Shown in pieces: positions 37,480 to 48,222 of a stretch of 64,000 bases of DNA (the stretch's first letter is position 1; the number at the start of each line of letters is the position of its first letter). Source of the DNA: Gemmatimonadota bacterium (GTDB lineage: Bacteria > Gemmatimonadota > Gemmatimonadetes > Gemmatimonadales > GWC2-71-9); NCBI GenBank assembly GCA_009692185.1, contig SHZT01000005.1, positions 20,068 through 84,067 of the forward strand, in the 5' to 3' direction. The notes beneath the pieces are model-generated. The model saw nothing but the letters and a program-made list of their open reading frames with translations. It made no database searches and was not told the DNA's origin. Both the position numbers and the translations under genes were made by a program.

Positions 37480-38646
37480 TTAGGGCCGGATTACCCCGTG
37501 CCGCTTGAGAATCACGACCGTGGAGTCTACGGGTAGTTCCTGGGCGGTTCCACGGTACCCGCGCACGGTGGTCGCCATGAACAGGGAGTTGTAGATCGCC
37601 TCTTCGGTGGCCTCGATCGCGGCCTCGAACAGCGGGGAGAGCGCGTCGCCGGGAATCTGGGGCTGGGTCACCCGCCGCGCCCCGGTGACCGTGCTGAAGG
37701 CAATGACGAAGTCGCCCGACCCGTGGGACATCGAACTGCCGGTCCGCGCGAGCCCCGCCAGTGCCCGCCGCCCCAGCCGCTCGAGCGCCAGGTGATCGAG
37801 CGGTGCGTCGGTGGCGATCACGATCATGCAGGATCCGTCCGGAGAAGGATCGACGGTCGCGGCACCGACCCGTGCTCCCGCCGAATCAGCCGGATTCAGG
37901 ATGTTTCGGAGATAGTACTTCCCCAGCTCGACCCCCACCGGCGCGCCCGCGATTTGCAGGACGCCGCCGAAATTGCTCTGCACCAGCGCGCCGACGGTCC
38001 AGCCGCCGAGCGCGTCCGGAAGCTTGCGGCTCGAAGTGCCGATCCCGCCCTTCCACCCGAACGCCTGCGTTCCGCGCCCCGCACCGACACTGCCCTGCTC
38101 AACCGGTCCTTCCTTCGCCAATTTGATCGCGCGGAGCACGTCAGCTTCGGTGATCGGCCGGCGGCGAATGTTGTTCAGGCCGCCGTCGTTGGTCTCTCCC
38201 ACGACCGGATTGGCCGACCCCACGTTTTCGTTTCCCGGGAGTCCCAGCAGGTAGGTGAGGACCGCATCGGCCGCACGCGGCACGCAGAGCGTGCACGTGA
38301 GCACGATCGGCGACTCCAGCTCACCCAGTTCCTGCACCTGCGTCGAGCCGGTCAGCTTGCCGAACGCGTTTCCGATCACGATTGCGGCGGGGACTTTTTC
38401 CCGGAAGATGTTGCCATCGTGCGGCAGGATCGCCGTGATGCCCGTGTTGATCGAGTCGCCGCGGGCGAGCGTCACCTGCCCCACCCGCACGCCTTTCACA
38501 TCGGTGATCGCGTTGAGCGGGCCGGGCGGAAGGATGCCGACGATGACACCGATTTCCCGCGCGGTCTTCTTGGCCTGGGCCGAGAGCGGCGGTGCGACGA
38601 ACAGGATCAGGGTGAGAACAGTTGCAGTGCGCAATGGATGTTCCAC
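37480..38646 (-). CDS. P1 family peptidase (DmpA/beta-aminopeptidase type), secreted
   Basis: 388 residues with a signal peptide (TATVLTLILFVAPPLSAQA). DmpA-type features: NAITDVKGVRVGQVTL, TGITAILPH, ANPVVGETNDGGLN, WTVGALVQSNFGG, and DGSCMIVIATDAPL, where the Gly-Ser bond is the self-cleavage site and Ser the nucleophile. Members release N-terminal residues from small peptides. The gene is divergent from the degenerate helicase gene. Confidence 0.88.
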   Translation of the reverse strand: MEHPLRTATVLTLILFVAPPLSAQAKKTAREIGVIVGILPPGPLNAITDVKGVRVGQVTLARGDSINTGITAILPHDGNIFREKVPAAIVIGNAFGKLTGSTQVQELGELESPIVLTCTLCVPRAADAVLTYLLGLPGNENVGSANPVVGETNDGGLNNIRRRPITEADVLRAIKLAKEGPVEQGSVGAGRGTQAFGWKGGIGTSSRKLPDALGGWTVGALVQSNFGGVLQIAGAPVGVELGKYYLRNILNPADSAGARVGAATVDPSPDGSCMIVIATDAPLDHLALERLGRRALAGLARTGSSMSHGSGDFVIAFSTVTGARRVTQPQIPGDALSPLFEAAIEATEEAIYNSLFMATTVRGYRGTAQELPVDSTVVILKRHGVIRP

Positions 38647-38741
38647 GGACGGTTAAACGGTTCGCCTATCCACCAGACGAAAGTTGCCCGACGGACGAGC
38701 CCAAGCTAGCATCCTGTCACTGTTTGACAACCGAGGTAGTT

Positions 38742-40055
38742 GTGACGGAAGAAACCAGTTCGCTGGACGCGGGCGCGCGAGCCGCGCTCGACAGCGCGAA
38801 ACCGCTGATTACCGTGGGCCCCCCCGCGGCGTGGACGCTTACGCCCATCTTTGGCGCGCTCCCGCGCGACGAAACGCCCGGCCTGCATGTGCTGGTCCTG
38901 GCCCCCGAACCCGGCGACCTGCTGGAGGCGGCGCGCATGATCCGGCGCCTCCCGGGCATTGAACCGGTCCATGCTGTTACGGGCAATTCCCGCGCCGCGC
39001 GGCTCCTGTCCGCTGGCGCTGTCCGCACACTACTCTCGACCCCGCGTGACGCGCTCAAGCTCCTCGAGCGCTCGGCGCTTCCCTCGAAACAACTCCACAC
39101 CGTCGTGGTCCTATGGCCGGAAGTCACCCTGGCCCTGGGCGAATCGGCCACGCTCGATTCCGTGCTCCAGGAGATCAAAGTCCCCCGGACGGTGTTTGCC
39201 ACCACGGACGACGCACCCCTCAAGGATTTCCTCGAGCGCCACGCGCGCCGGGCGCCACTCGTCCCGCTGGGCCGCGTTCCTTCGTCGCCCATGGGCGGCA
39301 TCCGTTACATCGTGGTGGAAGATGACCGCCGCGGCGGAGCAGTCCGTGGCACCCTCGACTCGCTGAACCCCGAAAAGACGCTCCTGTGGGAACCAGCCGC
39401 CGACCGCTATGAACGGTGGCACGAACTGGTCGAGGACCCCACCGTCGTGGTGAGCGGCACCGTTCCTACCGACAAGCGGTTCGACCTCGCCATTGCCGCG
39501 GATTTCCCCACGCCGGAAATCCTCATCAGGCTATCCAACCAGGCGAACCAGGTCGTCGTCCTCGCCCGTGGCGCCCAGCTCACCTACCTCGGCCGGGTCG
39601 CCAAGCCGCTCCGGGCGCTTCGCCTGACCGGCGCGGCGGACCGGGCACGCGAACGCGCCCACGCACTCCGGCAGGCCGTGCGCGAGCGCGTCGAGCAGGG
39701 CGATGTGAGCGCCGAACTCCTCGCGCTGGCGCCGTTATTTGATGAATACGATCCCGCGCTGGTGGCAGCCGCCCTCGTGCGGGGCGCCGAAGGCCCGCCC
39801 GCCGAAGTCGCCGCGGCGGCCAATTCGTGGGTGCGCATACAGATCAGCATTGGCAAACGGGATCGCGTGCGGCCGGCAGATATCGTCGGCGCCCTGCTCA
39901 ACGGCGTGGGACTGGCCAAGGACCACGTCGGCCGCGTGGAAATCCAGGACAACTTCTCGGTCGTGGACGTGAATCCGGATGCCGCCAACCGGGTCGTGAG
40001 CGAATTGCCGAAACTCACTGTGCGTGGCCGCCCACTTACGGGAAGGGTCCTCTAG
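38742..40055 (+). CDS. degenerate DEAD-box-like protein with DbpA RNA-binding domain
   Basis: 437 residues from GTG 38742 (GAGGT five bases before). The C-terminus (about 360-437: WVRIQISIGKRDRVRPADIVGALLNGVGLAKDHVGRVEIQDNFSVVDV) is the DbpA RNA-binding domain. The first 340 residues follow the order of a DEAD-box helicase but lack its active residues: no GxGKT (VGPPAAWTLTP instead), VLVLAPEPGDL for the Ia motif, LLSTPRDAL for TPGR, VVLWPEVTLA for DEAD, FATTDD for SAT. So RNA-binding is likely, ATP-driven unwinding is not. Confidence 0.75.
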   Translation: MTEETSSLDAGARAALDSAKPLITVGPPAAWTLTPIFGALPRDETPGLHVLVLAPEPGDLLEAARMIRRLPGIEPVHAVTGNSRAARLLSAGAVRTLLSTPRDALKLLERSALPSKQLHTVVVLWPEVTLALGESATLDSVLQEIKVPRTVFATTDDAPLKDFLERHARRAPLVPLGRVPSSPMGGIRYIVVEDDRRGGAVRGTLDSLNPEKTLLWEPAADRYERWHELVEDPTVVVSGTVPTDKRFDLAIAADFPTPEILIRLSNQANQVVVLARGAQLTYLGRVAKPLRALRLTGAADRARERAHALRQAVRERVEQGDVSAELLALAPLFDEYDPALVAAALVRGAEGPPAEVAAAANSWVRIQISIGKRDRVRPADIVGALLNGVGLAKDHVGRVEIQDNFSVVDVNPDAANRVVSELPKLTVRGRPLTGRVL

Positions 40056-40125
40056 CCGTCTTGCATCCGGGGCCAACGGGCGCTAACCTCACCCGCCCTT
40101 GGTTCCCTCCACCTGACGCGACGAC

Positions 40126-40731
40126 ATGCACCACACAACTCGGCCCGGCTGGATCGAAGTCATCGCGGGTGTCATGTTCAGCGGAAAAAGCGAAGAGCTG
40201 ATCCGCCGCGTGCGCCGTTCAGTCATCGCCAAAAAGAAGGTCCAGGTGTTCAAGTCGCACCTGGACGATCGCTACGGCGGCGTCTACCAGGTCAGCTCCC
40301 ACAATGGTGCGGCCGTCGAAGCCCGCCCGGTGGATTCATCCATCGAGATCATGCGGCTGGTGCGACCCCAGTCCGAAGTCATCGCGATCGACGAGGCCCA
40401 GTTCCTCGACGAAGGAGTCGTTGACGTCGTGACGACACTGGCGACTCGCGGTGTGCGGGTCATCCTCGCCGGTACCGACACCGATTTCCGCGGCGAGCCG
40501 TTCGGCGCCATGCCCCAGCTCCTCGCCATCGCCGAAATCGTGGACAAGCTCCACGCCATCTGCGTCGTGTGCGGAGACCCGGCCTGCCGTAACCAGCGGC
40601 TCATCAACGGCCGTCCCGCTGCCTACGAATCCCCCACGATCATGGTCGGCGGGTCGGAGGCCTACGAGGCGCGGTGCCGGCACTGTCATTCCGTCCCGAA
40701 GGCCGACGAAGCGCAGGTGAGGTTGCTCTAG
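40126..40731 (+). CDS. tdk: thymidine kinase
   Basis: 201 residues. Type II thymidine kinase: [17 protein letters not shown] (P-loop), [10 protein letters not shown] (Walker B), lasso [15 protein letters not shown] and zinc cysteines CVVCGDPAC. It phosphorylates thymidine with ATP. Followed by coaE after 14 bases. Confidence 0.95.
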   Translation: MHHTTRPGWIEVIAGVMFSGKSEELIRRVRRSVIAKKKVQVFKSHLDDRYGGVYQVSSHNGAAVEARPVDSSIEIMRLVRPQSEVIAIDEAQFLDEGVVDVVTTLATRGVRVILAGTDTDFRGEPFGAMPQLLAIAEIVDKLHAICVVCGDPACRNQRLINGRPAAYESPTIMVGGSEAYEARCRHCHSVPKADEAQVRLL

Positions 40732-40745
40732 CCTATTCTTCTCCC

Positions 40746-41378
40746 ATGCTGAATGTCGCCGTCACCGGCAACGCCGCCGCCGGAAAATCCACCGTGGTGA
40801 AATGGTTCCGCGAATGGGGCGCCACGGTCATTGACGCGGACCATCTGGTGCGGGAAGTCGAATCGCCCAGCTCCCCGATCCTGAATGCCATCGCCCGCCG
40901 GTTCGGCCCCCACGTCATCAAGCCCGATGGTTCGCTGGATCGTGACGAGTTGCGCGGTCGCGTCATGGGTGATGAAGACGCCCTGGCCTCGCTCAATGCC
41001 ATCGTGCACCCTGCCGTCCGCCGCCTCCGCGCCGAACTGGTCGCCGACGCGCGCAAGGCCGGGGTCAAGGTGCTGGTGAACGAGATTCCACTGCTCTTCG
41101 AGGTGATGAACCCGGAGGACTTCGACCTGGTCGTGCTGGTAGACGCCCCGGTCGCCACCCGGCATGGGCGGCTGGTCGAGCACCGCCACCTCGAGCCGGA
41201 AGACGCCGACCGGCTCATCGGGTCACAGATGCCGTCGGAGTTCAAGCGCGAACGCAGCCAGATCGTGATCGACAATGAGGGATCGCTCACCGAGCTGGAA
41301 GCCCGGGCGCAGGATGCCTGGCGGAGTATCACCGAGCGGGCGGGCCGAACGCTTGACACCCCCGGAAGCGGCGGGTAA
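40746..41378 (+). CDS. coaE: dephospho-CoA kinase
   Basis: 210 residues. VAVTGNAAAGKSTVVKWF is the P-loop, then VIDADHLVREV, LNAIVHPAVRR, and VNEIPLLFE. It adds the 3'-phosphate in the last step to coenzyme A. The ATG at 40746 gives the usual short N-terminus. In typical CoaE the loop is GxxGSGKS; here GNAAAGKS keeps the Lys and Ser. Confidence 0.93.
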   Translation: MLNVAVTGNAAAGKSTVVKWFREWGATVIDADHLVREVESPSSPILNAIARRFGPHVIKPDGSLDRDELRGRVMGDEDALASLNAIVHPAVRRLRAELVADARKAGVKVLVNEIPLLFEVMNPEDFDLVVLVDAPVATRHGRLVEHRHLEPEDADRLIGSQMPSEFKRERSQIVIDNEGSLTELEARAQDAWRSITERAGRTLDTPGSGG

Positions 41379-41431
41379 CCTAACCGCCGTCGCTCGCAAC
41401 CCAGCTAAACCGCCAGCCAAATCGCGAATAA

Positions 41432-41818
41432 ATGTCGAAGATACCGCCGGCCCTGCAGTACACCGAAGAACATGAATACGTCGCCCTCGACGAGGCCGAT
41501 ATCGTCCAGATCGGCATTACCGACTACGCCCAGGGTGAACTCGGCGACGTCGTGTTCGTCGAACTGCCCACCATCGGCGACAAGTTCGACCGCATGCACG
41601 TCTTCGGCACCATTGAGGCCGTGAAGGCCGTGTCCGAGTTGTTCTGCCCCGTGGCCGGTGAAGTGGTGGATATCAACGGGGCGCTGGACAAAGACCCCTC
41701 GCTGGTCAACCGCGATCCGTACGGCAACGGCTGGATGATCAAGCTTCGCGTGAAGCGGGTGGACGACCTGAAGGAACTGCTCAGCGCATCGGACTACGCC
41801 GCCCATATCGGAGAGTAG
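41432..41818 (+). CDS. gcvH: glycine cleavage system H protein
   Basis: 128 residues. The lipoyl-lysine motif [20 protein letters not shown] is intact, with the Lys in EAVKAVSEL as the lipoylated residue. It carries the aminomethyl group from GcvP to GcvT. gcvP follows at once. gcvT is not in the window. Confidence 0.95.
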   Translation: MSKIPPALQYTEEHEYVALDEADIVQIGITDYAQGELGDVVFVELPTIGDKFDRMHVFGTIEAVKAVSELFCPVAGEVVDINGALDKDPSLVNRDPYGNGWMIKLRVKRVDDLKELLSASDYAAHIGE

Positions 41819-41826
41819 GGCCCGCC

Positions 41827-44745
41827 CTGCCTAAGTCCCGCAGCAAGAAGAAGACCCCGATTCCAGCCCCAGATCAGGCAGCCACACTGCCGCATCCGGA
41901 CCGTTTCGCCGCGCGCCACATCGGCCCGCGGCCGGACGACGTCCGCGCCATGCTGGACCTGCTGGGCTACCGGTCGCTGGACCAGTTCGTGGATGCGGTC
42001 GTCCCGGCGGATATCCGCCTGCGCCGCACGATGGACTTGCCGGCCGCCCGGAGCGAGCCGCAGGTCCTGGCGGCACTTCGGGACATGGGCTCGCGCAATC
42101 GCGTGGCCCGCTCGTATCTCGGCATGGGCTACTCGGACTGCTTCACGCCACCTGTGATCCTGCGAAACATTTTGGAAAACCCGGGTTGGTACACGGCATA
42201 CACGCCCTACCAGGCCGAGATCGCCCAAGGGCGCCTCGAGGCCCTGCTGAATTTCCAGACCGTGGTGTCCGACCTCACGGGCCTGCCCGTCGCCAACGCG
42301 TCCCTGCTCGACGAGGCAACCGCCGCGGCCGAGGCCATGCATCTCACGGAATCCGTCGCCGGCAAGGGCGGGCCCATGGTCTACCTGGTGGACCGCGGGT
42401 GTCACCCGCAGACCATCGCGGTGGTCGAGACCCGCGCCGAGGCACGAGGCGTCGAGGTGAAGGTGGGCGACCCGGCGACGTTCCAGTTCGGCGGCGCCGT
42501 GATCGGCGCCCTGGTCCAGTACCCGGGCACCGATGGCGGCATTCAGGACCACTCGGCGCTGGTCGCGCGGGCGCACGACCACGGCGCCCTCGTCACCGTC
42601 GCCACCGATCTCCTCGCGCTCGCGCTGATCACGCCGCCCGGCGAGTGGGGCGCGGATATCGCCGTGGGCAACTCCCAGCGTTTCGGCGTGCCGCTGGGAT
42701 ACGGCGGCCCGCACGCCGCCTTTTTCGCGACGCGCGAGGAACACAAGCGCTACCTGCCGGGCCGGATCATCGGCGTGTCGAAGGACCGCTCGGGCCGTCC
42801 GGCGTTGCGCATGGCACTCCAGACCCGGGAGCAGCACATCCGCCGCGAAAAGGCCACCAGCAACGTCTGCACCGCGCAGGTCCTGCTCGCGGTAACGGCC
42901 TCGATGTACGCGGTGTACCATGGGCCCGACGGCATCCGCAAAATTGCCGAGCGGCTGCATCGCCTGGCCGGCGCGCTGGCGGCAGGAGTCCGGAAGTTCG
43001 GCTTCAAGCTCACGCACGACGCGTTCTTCGACACGCTGTCGGTCGAGGCCCCGGCCGCGACCACCACCAAGGTCATCGCAGCTGCCCGGACGCGCGGCAT
43101 CAATCTCCGCGCCATCTCCCCGACGAGAATCGGCGTGGCGCTGGACGAGACGACCAGCGCCGCCGACGTCGCTGACGTCGTGAGTGCGTTCGCGCTGGGC
43201 CGGGCGATTTCGTTCGACACCGGCCGCGTGGCCCAGGGCGTCGAGTCCGCCGTTCCGCCGGCACTCCGCCGCACGACGCCCTACCTCACGCACCCGGTGT
43301 TCAAGCGGCACCGCTCCGAAACCGAAATGCTCCGGTATCTCAAGCGGCTCGAGGACCGGGACTTCTCGCTGACGTCAGGGATGATTCCCCTGGGTTCGTG
43401 CACGATGAAGCTCAACGCGACCACCGAAATGGCCGCCGTGACCTGGCCCGAGTTCGGGCGGATCCATCCGTTCGCCCCGCGCGACCAGGCTGCCGGCTAC
43501 GGGGAGCTCCACCGCCAGCTGGAAGACTGGCTCGCCGAGATCACCGGGTTCCCCGGCATATCGCTCCAGCCGAACGCCGGCTCCCAGGGTGAGTACGCCG
43601 GCCTGCTCGCGATTCGCGCCTACCACCGCTCGCGGAAAGACACCCACCGCACCACCTGCCTCATTCCCCAATCGGCGCACGGAACCAACCCGGCGAGCGC
43701 GGTGATGGCGGGGTTCTCGGTCGTCGTGGTGAAAACCGACCCGCAGGGCAACGTGGACCTGGACGATCTTCGCGCCAAGGCCGATCAGCACAAGGCGACG
43801 CTCGGCGCGCTGATGATCACGTATCCGTCTACGCACGGTGTGTTCGAAGCGGGCGTGCGCACGATCTGCGACATCGTGCACAAGGCGGGCGGACAGGTCT
43901 ACATGGACGGCGCCAACCTGAACGCGCAGGTCGGGCTCTGCCGGCCCGCCGACATCGGCGCCGACGTGTGCCACCTCAATCTCCACAAGACATTCTGCAT
44001 TCCGCACGGCGGCGGCGGCCCCGGCATGGGCCCCATCGGCGTGGCGAAGCACCTGGTGCCGTTCCTGCCGGATCATCCGGTCGTACCGCTCGGCGTGAAG
44101 AAATCGTTCGGCACCGTGTCGGCCGCTCCGTGGGGAAGCCCATCCATCCTGCCGATTTCGTGGGCCTACATCGCACTTATGGGGCCCGATGGCCTCACCG
44201 AGGCGACCAAGGTCGCGATCCTGAACGCCAACTACATCGCGAAGCGGCTCGACGGGCACTACGGCCTGCTCTACGCCGGCGCTCACGGCCTGATCGGCCA
44301 CGAGTGCATCCTCGATACGCGGCCGTTCAAGCAGTCGGCCGGCGTCGAGGTCGAAGACATCGCCAAGCGGCTCATGGACTATGGGTTCCACGCGCCCACC
44401 GTCTCGTTCCCGGTGGCCGGCACGCTCATGGTCGAACCGACGGAGAGCGAAGGAAAGGAAGAGCTGGACCGTTTCTGCGACGCGATGATCTCCATTCGCG
44501 AGGAAATCCGGGAAATTGAATCGGGTGCCCAGCCGCGGGAGAACAACGTCCTCACGAACTCCCCGCACACGCTGGCCGACGTCACCGCCAACGCGTGGGA
44601 CCGACCCTACGCCCGCGAGCTCGCCGCATTTCCCACCCAGGCCACGCGCGAGCACAAGGTGTGGCCGTACGTTGGACGCATTGATGGCGCCTACGGGGAC
44701 CGGAACCTGGTGTGCACCTGCCCGCCCATCGAGGACTATGCCTGA
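41827..44745 (+). CDS. gcvP: glycine dehydrogenase (P protein), single chain
   Basis: About 972 residues, the long fused form. [17 protein letters not shown] near the start and [21 protein letters not shown] with the PLP lysine in the second half. It decarboxylates glycine and passes the aminomethyl group to GcvH. The conserved N-terminus lies upstream of the first ATG (41950), so a start before it is required. CTG at 41827 (CTG-CCT-AAG) gives a basic leader PKSRSKKK; no ATG, GTG or TTG exists between the gcvH stop and the homology. Confidence 0.93.
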   Translation: MPKSRSKKKTPIPAPDQAATLPHPDRFAARHIGPRPDDVRAMLDLLGYRSLDQFVDAVVPADIRLRRTMDLPAARSEPQVLAALRDMGSRNRVARSYLGMGYSDCFTPPVILRNILENPGWYTAYTPYQAEIAQGRLEALLNFQTVVSDLTGLPVANASLLDEATAAAEAMHLTESVAGKGGPMVYLVDRGCHPQTIAVVETRAEARGVEVKVGDPATFQFGGAVIGALVQYPGTDGGIQDHSALVARAHDHGALVTVATDLLALALITPPGEWGADIAVGNSQRFGVPLGYGGPHAAFFATREEHKRYLPGRIIGVSKDRSGRPALRMALQTREQHIRREKATSNVCTAQVLLAVTASMYAVYHGPDGIRKIAERLHRLAGALAAGVRKFGFKLTHDAFFDTLSVEAPAATTTKVIAAARTRGINLRAISPTRIGVALDETTSAADVADVVSAFALGRAISFDTGRVAQGVESAVPPALRRTTPYLTHPVFKRHRSETEMLRYLKRLEDRDFSLTSGMIPLGSCTMKLNATTEMAAVTWPEFGRIHPFAPRDQAAGYGELHRQLEDWLAEITGFPGISLQPNAGSQGEYAGLLAIRAYHRSRKDTHRTTCLIPQSAHGTNPASAVMAGFSVVVVKTDPQGNVDLDDLRAKADQHKATLGALMITYPSTHGVFEAGVRTICDIVHKAGGQVYMDGANLNAQVGLCRPADIGADVCHLNLHKTFCIPHGGGGPGMGPIGVAKHLVPFLPDHPVVPLGVKKSFGTVSAAPWGSPSILPISWAYIALMGPDGLTEATKVAILNANYIAKRLDGHYGLLYAGAHGLIGHECILDTRPFKQSAGVEVEDIAKRLMDYGFHAPTVSFPVAGTLMVEPTESEGKEELDRFCDAMISIREEIREIESGAQPRENNVLTNSPHTLADVTANAWDRPYARELAAFPTQATREHKVWPYVGRIDGAYGDRNLVCTCPPIEDYA

Positions 44746-45514
44746 GTCGGCAGTCGCCCTCTCGTGGGGCCTGCTGGTTGATGACCGTCCCCGCTCCGGC
44801 TTCGAAAACATGGCCCTCGACGCGACGCTCCTTCGGGCCGCCGCCGCAGGCCACACGTTTCTCCGCCTCTACCAATGGAGCCCGGCGTGCCTGTCGTTCG
44901 GCCGCCACGAGCCGGCGCTCACTCGCTACGACCGCGATCGCATAGAAGAAATGGGCCTCGACACGGTTCGCCGCCCCACCGGCGGCCGGGCCGTCTGGCA
45001 TAACGAGGAAGTCACCTACGCGCTCGCCGCTCCGGCGAACGCCTTTGGCTCCCTCCCTGACTCCTACGCGATCATCCACGCCATGATCGCCCGCGCACTC
45101 AAACGCATGGACGTCCGCTGCGGCCTCGCCCCCGCTCCCCGCTCCCGACACCCCGCCCCTTCCGCGGGCGCGTGCTTCGCAAGCCCGGCAGGCGGTGAAG
45201 TGATCGCGAACGGCCGGAAACTCGTGGGCAGCGCGCAGACCCGGGAAGGTGGGGCGTTCCTGCAGCACGGATCCATCCTCCTGGCCGACGGCCAGGACCT
45301 GGTGACCACGGTGACCCGCGGGCCCGCCGCGACCCCCGCGGCCACCTCGTTGTCCGCGTTGCTGGGACGGCCGGTCGAGTTCCCCGAAGTGGTGACGGCC
45401 ATCGTGCGGGAAGCGCGCGACGCGTGGGGTTCGGAACGGACAGGCGCGGCTGTGGACCCGGACCCCGACCTCGTGGCCCGATTCTCCGACCCTGGTTGGA
45501 CCTGGCGGCGATGA
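44738..45514 (+). CDS. lipoate-protein ligase / octanoyltransferase family protein
   Basis: 258 residues. Biotin/lipoate ligase fold: [45 protein letters not shown], and [26 protein letters not shown] with the conserved Lys. It attaches lipoate or octanoate to H protein or E2 subunits. The ATG is in the last codons of gcvP, so it is coupled to gcvHP. The family cannot distinguish LplA from LipM by eye. Confidence 0.88.
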   Translation: MPESAVALSWGLLVDDRPRSGFENMALDATLLRAAAAGHTFLRLYQWSPACLSFGRHEPALTRYDRDRIEEMGLDTVRRPTGGRAVWHNEEVTYALAAPANAFGSLPDSYAIIHAMIARALKRMDVRCGLAPAPRSRHPAPSAGACFASPAGGEVIANGRKLVGSAQTREGGAFLQHGSILLADGQDLVTTVTRGPAATPAATSLSALLGRPVEFPEVVTAIVREARDAWGSERTGAAVDPDPDLVARFSDPGWTWRR

Positions 45515-45569
45515 TCCACTAGTCCGCCCCTGTTCGCCGAGCCCTATTCCTTATACATACATCCCGACA

Positions 45570-47246
45570 ATGCGCACCCTGAAGACACCGCTGATCCTGG
45601 CGGGGCTCTGCCTCGCCGCTGCCCCGCGCCTCGAGGCGCCCGCGGCCTGTCCCGGCAATCCGTGCGGCACGGTGATAATCCTGACGCGCGCCGAGCCGGG
45701 CTCGCTGTTTCCGCCGGCAATCGAGTACTCCTGGGACGCCGCCACCATCGACCTGATGTACCTGCGCCTGGCGGACCTCGGAGCCTCCATCAACACGGTC
45801 GGTGACACCGAGTTCGTCCCCCGCATCGCGGCGTCGTGGCGGCGGACAAGCCCCCTCGCGATCACGTTCCAGACCGACCCCCGCGCGCGCTGGCAGGACG
45901 GGGTGCCGGTAGACGCGCGGGATGTCGCGTTCACCTTCGACGTCTACCGCGACACGGTGGTCAACGCGTCGGCTCGCGCCCAGCTCGCCAGCATCGTGAG
46001 CGTCACGGCCACCGGCCCGAACACGGTGACGTTCCAGTTCCGGAGCGCCTACCCGGAACAGCTCTTTGACGCCACACAGCACATGCGAATCCTTCCCCGG
46101 CACCTGATGGACAGCATCCCACGGGGACGGCTCCTGTCTCATCCGCTTTCCTCGGCCCCCATCGGGAACGGCGCGTACCGGTTCCTGTCCTGGAGACGCG
46201 GTGAATCACTCGAACTCGCTGCCGACAGCACATTCTTCCTTGGCCGGCCCGGCGTGGCATGGATCATCTGGCGCCTGGACCGGGACTACTCGTCTCCCAA
46301 CGCAAAACTCATCGCCGGCGACGGCGACCTCATGGAACACCTCGGCGCGCCGGAAAACATCGAACGGGTACGTGCCGGCAAGGACATGCAGGTCGTCGAG
46401 TATCTCGGCACGAGCTACATGTACCTGGATTTCAATCTCCGGGACCCGGCCGACGTCTCCCGTCCGCATCCGCTCTTCGGAGACCGCGACCTGCGCCGGG
46501 CCCTGTCACAGGCCGTTGACCGGCCTAGGCTTGTCCTCACCGCATACGACCGCTACGCCAGGGTCGCCGTCGGCCCGATCAGCGGCTTGTTGCCGGCGGG
46601 CCGCGACACCACGCTCCCCACTATCGCTTACGACTAGGCCGCGGCCGCACGGGCACTCGCTGGGCTCGGCTGGAAAGACTCGGACGGAGACGGAATCCTC
46701 GACCGCGAAGGCCGGAAGCTCGCGTTCGATGTCCTGTACCCGACCAGCAGCTTTCCACGGACACGCGCGGCTGAAGCGTTGCGGGGACAACTTCTCAAGA
46801 TCGGCGTCGAGGCCCGCCCGACGCCGCTCGATCCCAACCAGATGGGCGACCGCACCCAGTCCAGGAAGTTCGATGCCGCGCTCATGGGCTGGAACGACGA
46901 CCCGACGCCGAGCGGAATCCGGCAAAACTGGACCACCGCCGGAATCGGCGGATCGAACTACGGGGGATACAGCAACGCGGAATTCGACCGGCTGGTGGAC
47001 GCGGCCATCGGGGAGTTCGACCCCGCGCGCGCCCGCGAACGCTGGCGCGCCGCTTATACCGTCATCATCGAGGACGCGCCGGCCGTCTGGCTCGCGACGC
47101 CGATGAACGTCGCCGCGGTGCACCGCCGGCTCGAAAACGTTTCGCTGCAACCCCAGGAATGGACCGCGACGCTCTGGCAGTGGCGCGTCGCGCCGGGACG
47201 GACAATCCCCAGGGACCTCGTGCCGGCCCCATCCGGGTCGCGGTGA
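45570..47246 (+). pseudogene. peptide ABC transporter substrate-binding protein interrupted by one in-frame TAG
   Basis: Reading from ATG 45570 (signal peptide) gives a family-5 solute-binding protein (RWQDGVPVDARDVAFTFD, APIGNGAYRF, LRRALSQAVDRPRLV). At 46635-46637 the frame meets TAG, then runs on for about 203 codons with normal family sequence (ALAGLGWKDSDGDGILDREG.. up to the end). The usual sequence here is YD-x-A-A-A; restoring CCAGG makes it Asp-Gln-Ala. So one C-to-T change breaks it. The four following transporter genes look intact. Mutation or consensus error. Confidence 0.82.
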
Positions 47247-47247
47247 C

Positions 47248-48222
47248 GTGATTCGTTACGCGGCAAGCCGCGCCATCCATGCATTCGCGGTCGTCCTCGC
47301 CGTCACCACGCTGACCTTTGTACTCATTCACGCCGCGCCCGGCGACCCGCTCACCGGCCTTCGTGAATCCGCTTACGCCTCTCCGGAGTTCATCACCCGG
47401 GCCCAGCGCCACATGGGGCTCGATCGGCCCTTGTACGTGCAATACCTCGTATACCTTGGGAACCTGTTCCGCGGCGACCTGGGCGAGTCGTTCGCGACGC
47501 ACATCCCGGTCTGGCACCTGCTGCGGCCGGCAATCCCCAACACGCTCCTGCTCGGCGCCGCAGCTCTGCTGGTGGACTTCACGGTCGGCATGGCTGTTGC
47601 CGCCCCCCAGGCGATACGGCCAGGCGGACGCCTGGACCGCTGGCTCTCGAACGTCACGCTCGCGGTCTACGCGGTGCCGGTCTTCTGGCTGGGTATCCTC
47701 CTCTCCATGCTGTTCAGTCAGGCCCTGGGCTGGCTGCCCATCGGCGACATACGTGACCCAATCATCGCGGCGGCCGGGACCACGCCACAGAAGGTCGTGG
47801 ACATTCTTCGGCACCTGGTGCTCCCCGCCGCCACGCTCGGCTTGGTCGGCGCCGCGAGTACGGCCCGGTACCAGCGCACCGCCCTGTTCGACGCGCTCCG
47901 GCAGGACTTCATTCGGACGGCTCACGCCAAGGGTCTCACCGCGCGCGTGGTCCTGTTGCGCCACGCCCTGCGGAACGCGCTCCTGCCGACGATCACGCTG
48001 TTCGGCCTCTCGCTTCCCGTCCTGTTCTCCGGGGCTGTGCTGGTGGAATCCGTGTTCGGGTGGCCAGGCATGGGGACACTCGCCGTACAGTCGGTCATGC
48101 GCCGCGACTACCTAGTCGTGACCGCCGCCGCGACCATCACCGCAACCGCCGTGGTCGTGGGCAGCGCGCTCGCCGACCTTCTCTACCGGGTGGCGGACCC
48201 GCGCACCCGGAGCCCGGCATGA
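47248..48222 (+). CDS. peptide ABC transporter permease (DppB type)
   Basis: 324 residues from GTG, one base after the substrate-binding gene stop. Six membrane segments and the permease loop LLRHALRNALLPTITLFGLSLPVLFSGAVLVE (EAA motif), with the DppB N-terminal HAAPGDPLTGL. Forms the channel together with the next permease. It overlaps the next ATG. Confidence 0.92.
   Translation: MIRYAASRAIHAFAVVLAVTTLTFVLIHAAPGDPLTGLRESAYASPEFITRAQRHMGLDRPLYVQYLVYLGNLFRGDLGESFATHIPVWHLLRPAIPNTLLLGAAALLVDFTVGMAVAAPQAIRPGGRLDRWLSNVTLAVYAVPVFWLGILLSMLFSQALGWLPIGDIRDPIIAAAGTTPQKVVDILRHLVLPAATLGLVGAASTARYQRTALFDALRQDFIRTAHAKGLTARVVLLRHALRNALLPTITLFGLSLPVLFSGAVLVESVFGWPGMGTLAVQSVMRRDYLVVTAAATITATAVVVGSALADLLYRVADPRTRSPA

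Noticed and set aside
43375..44856. 493-codon open frame on the minus strand
   Set aside because: Antisense to gcvP; no recognisable protein.
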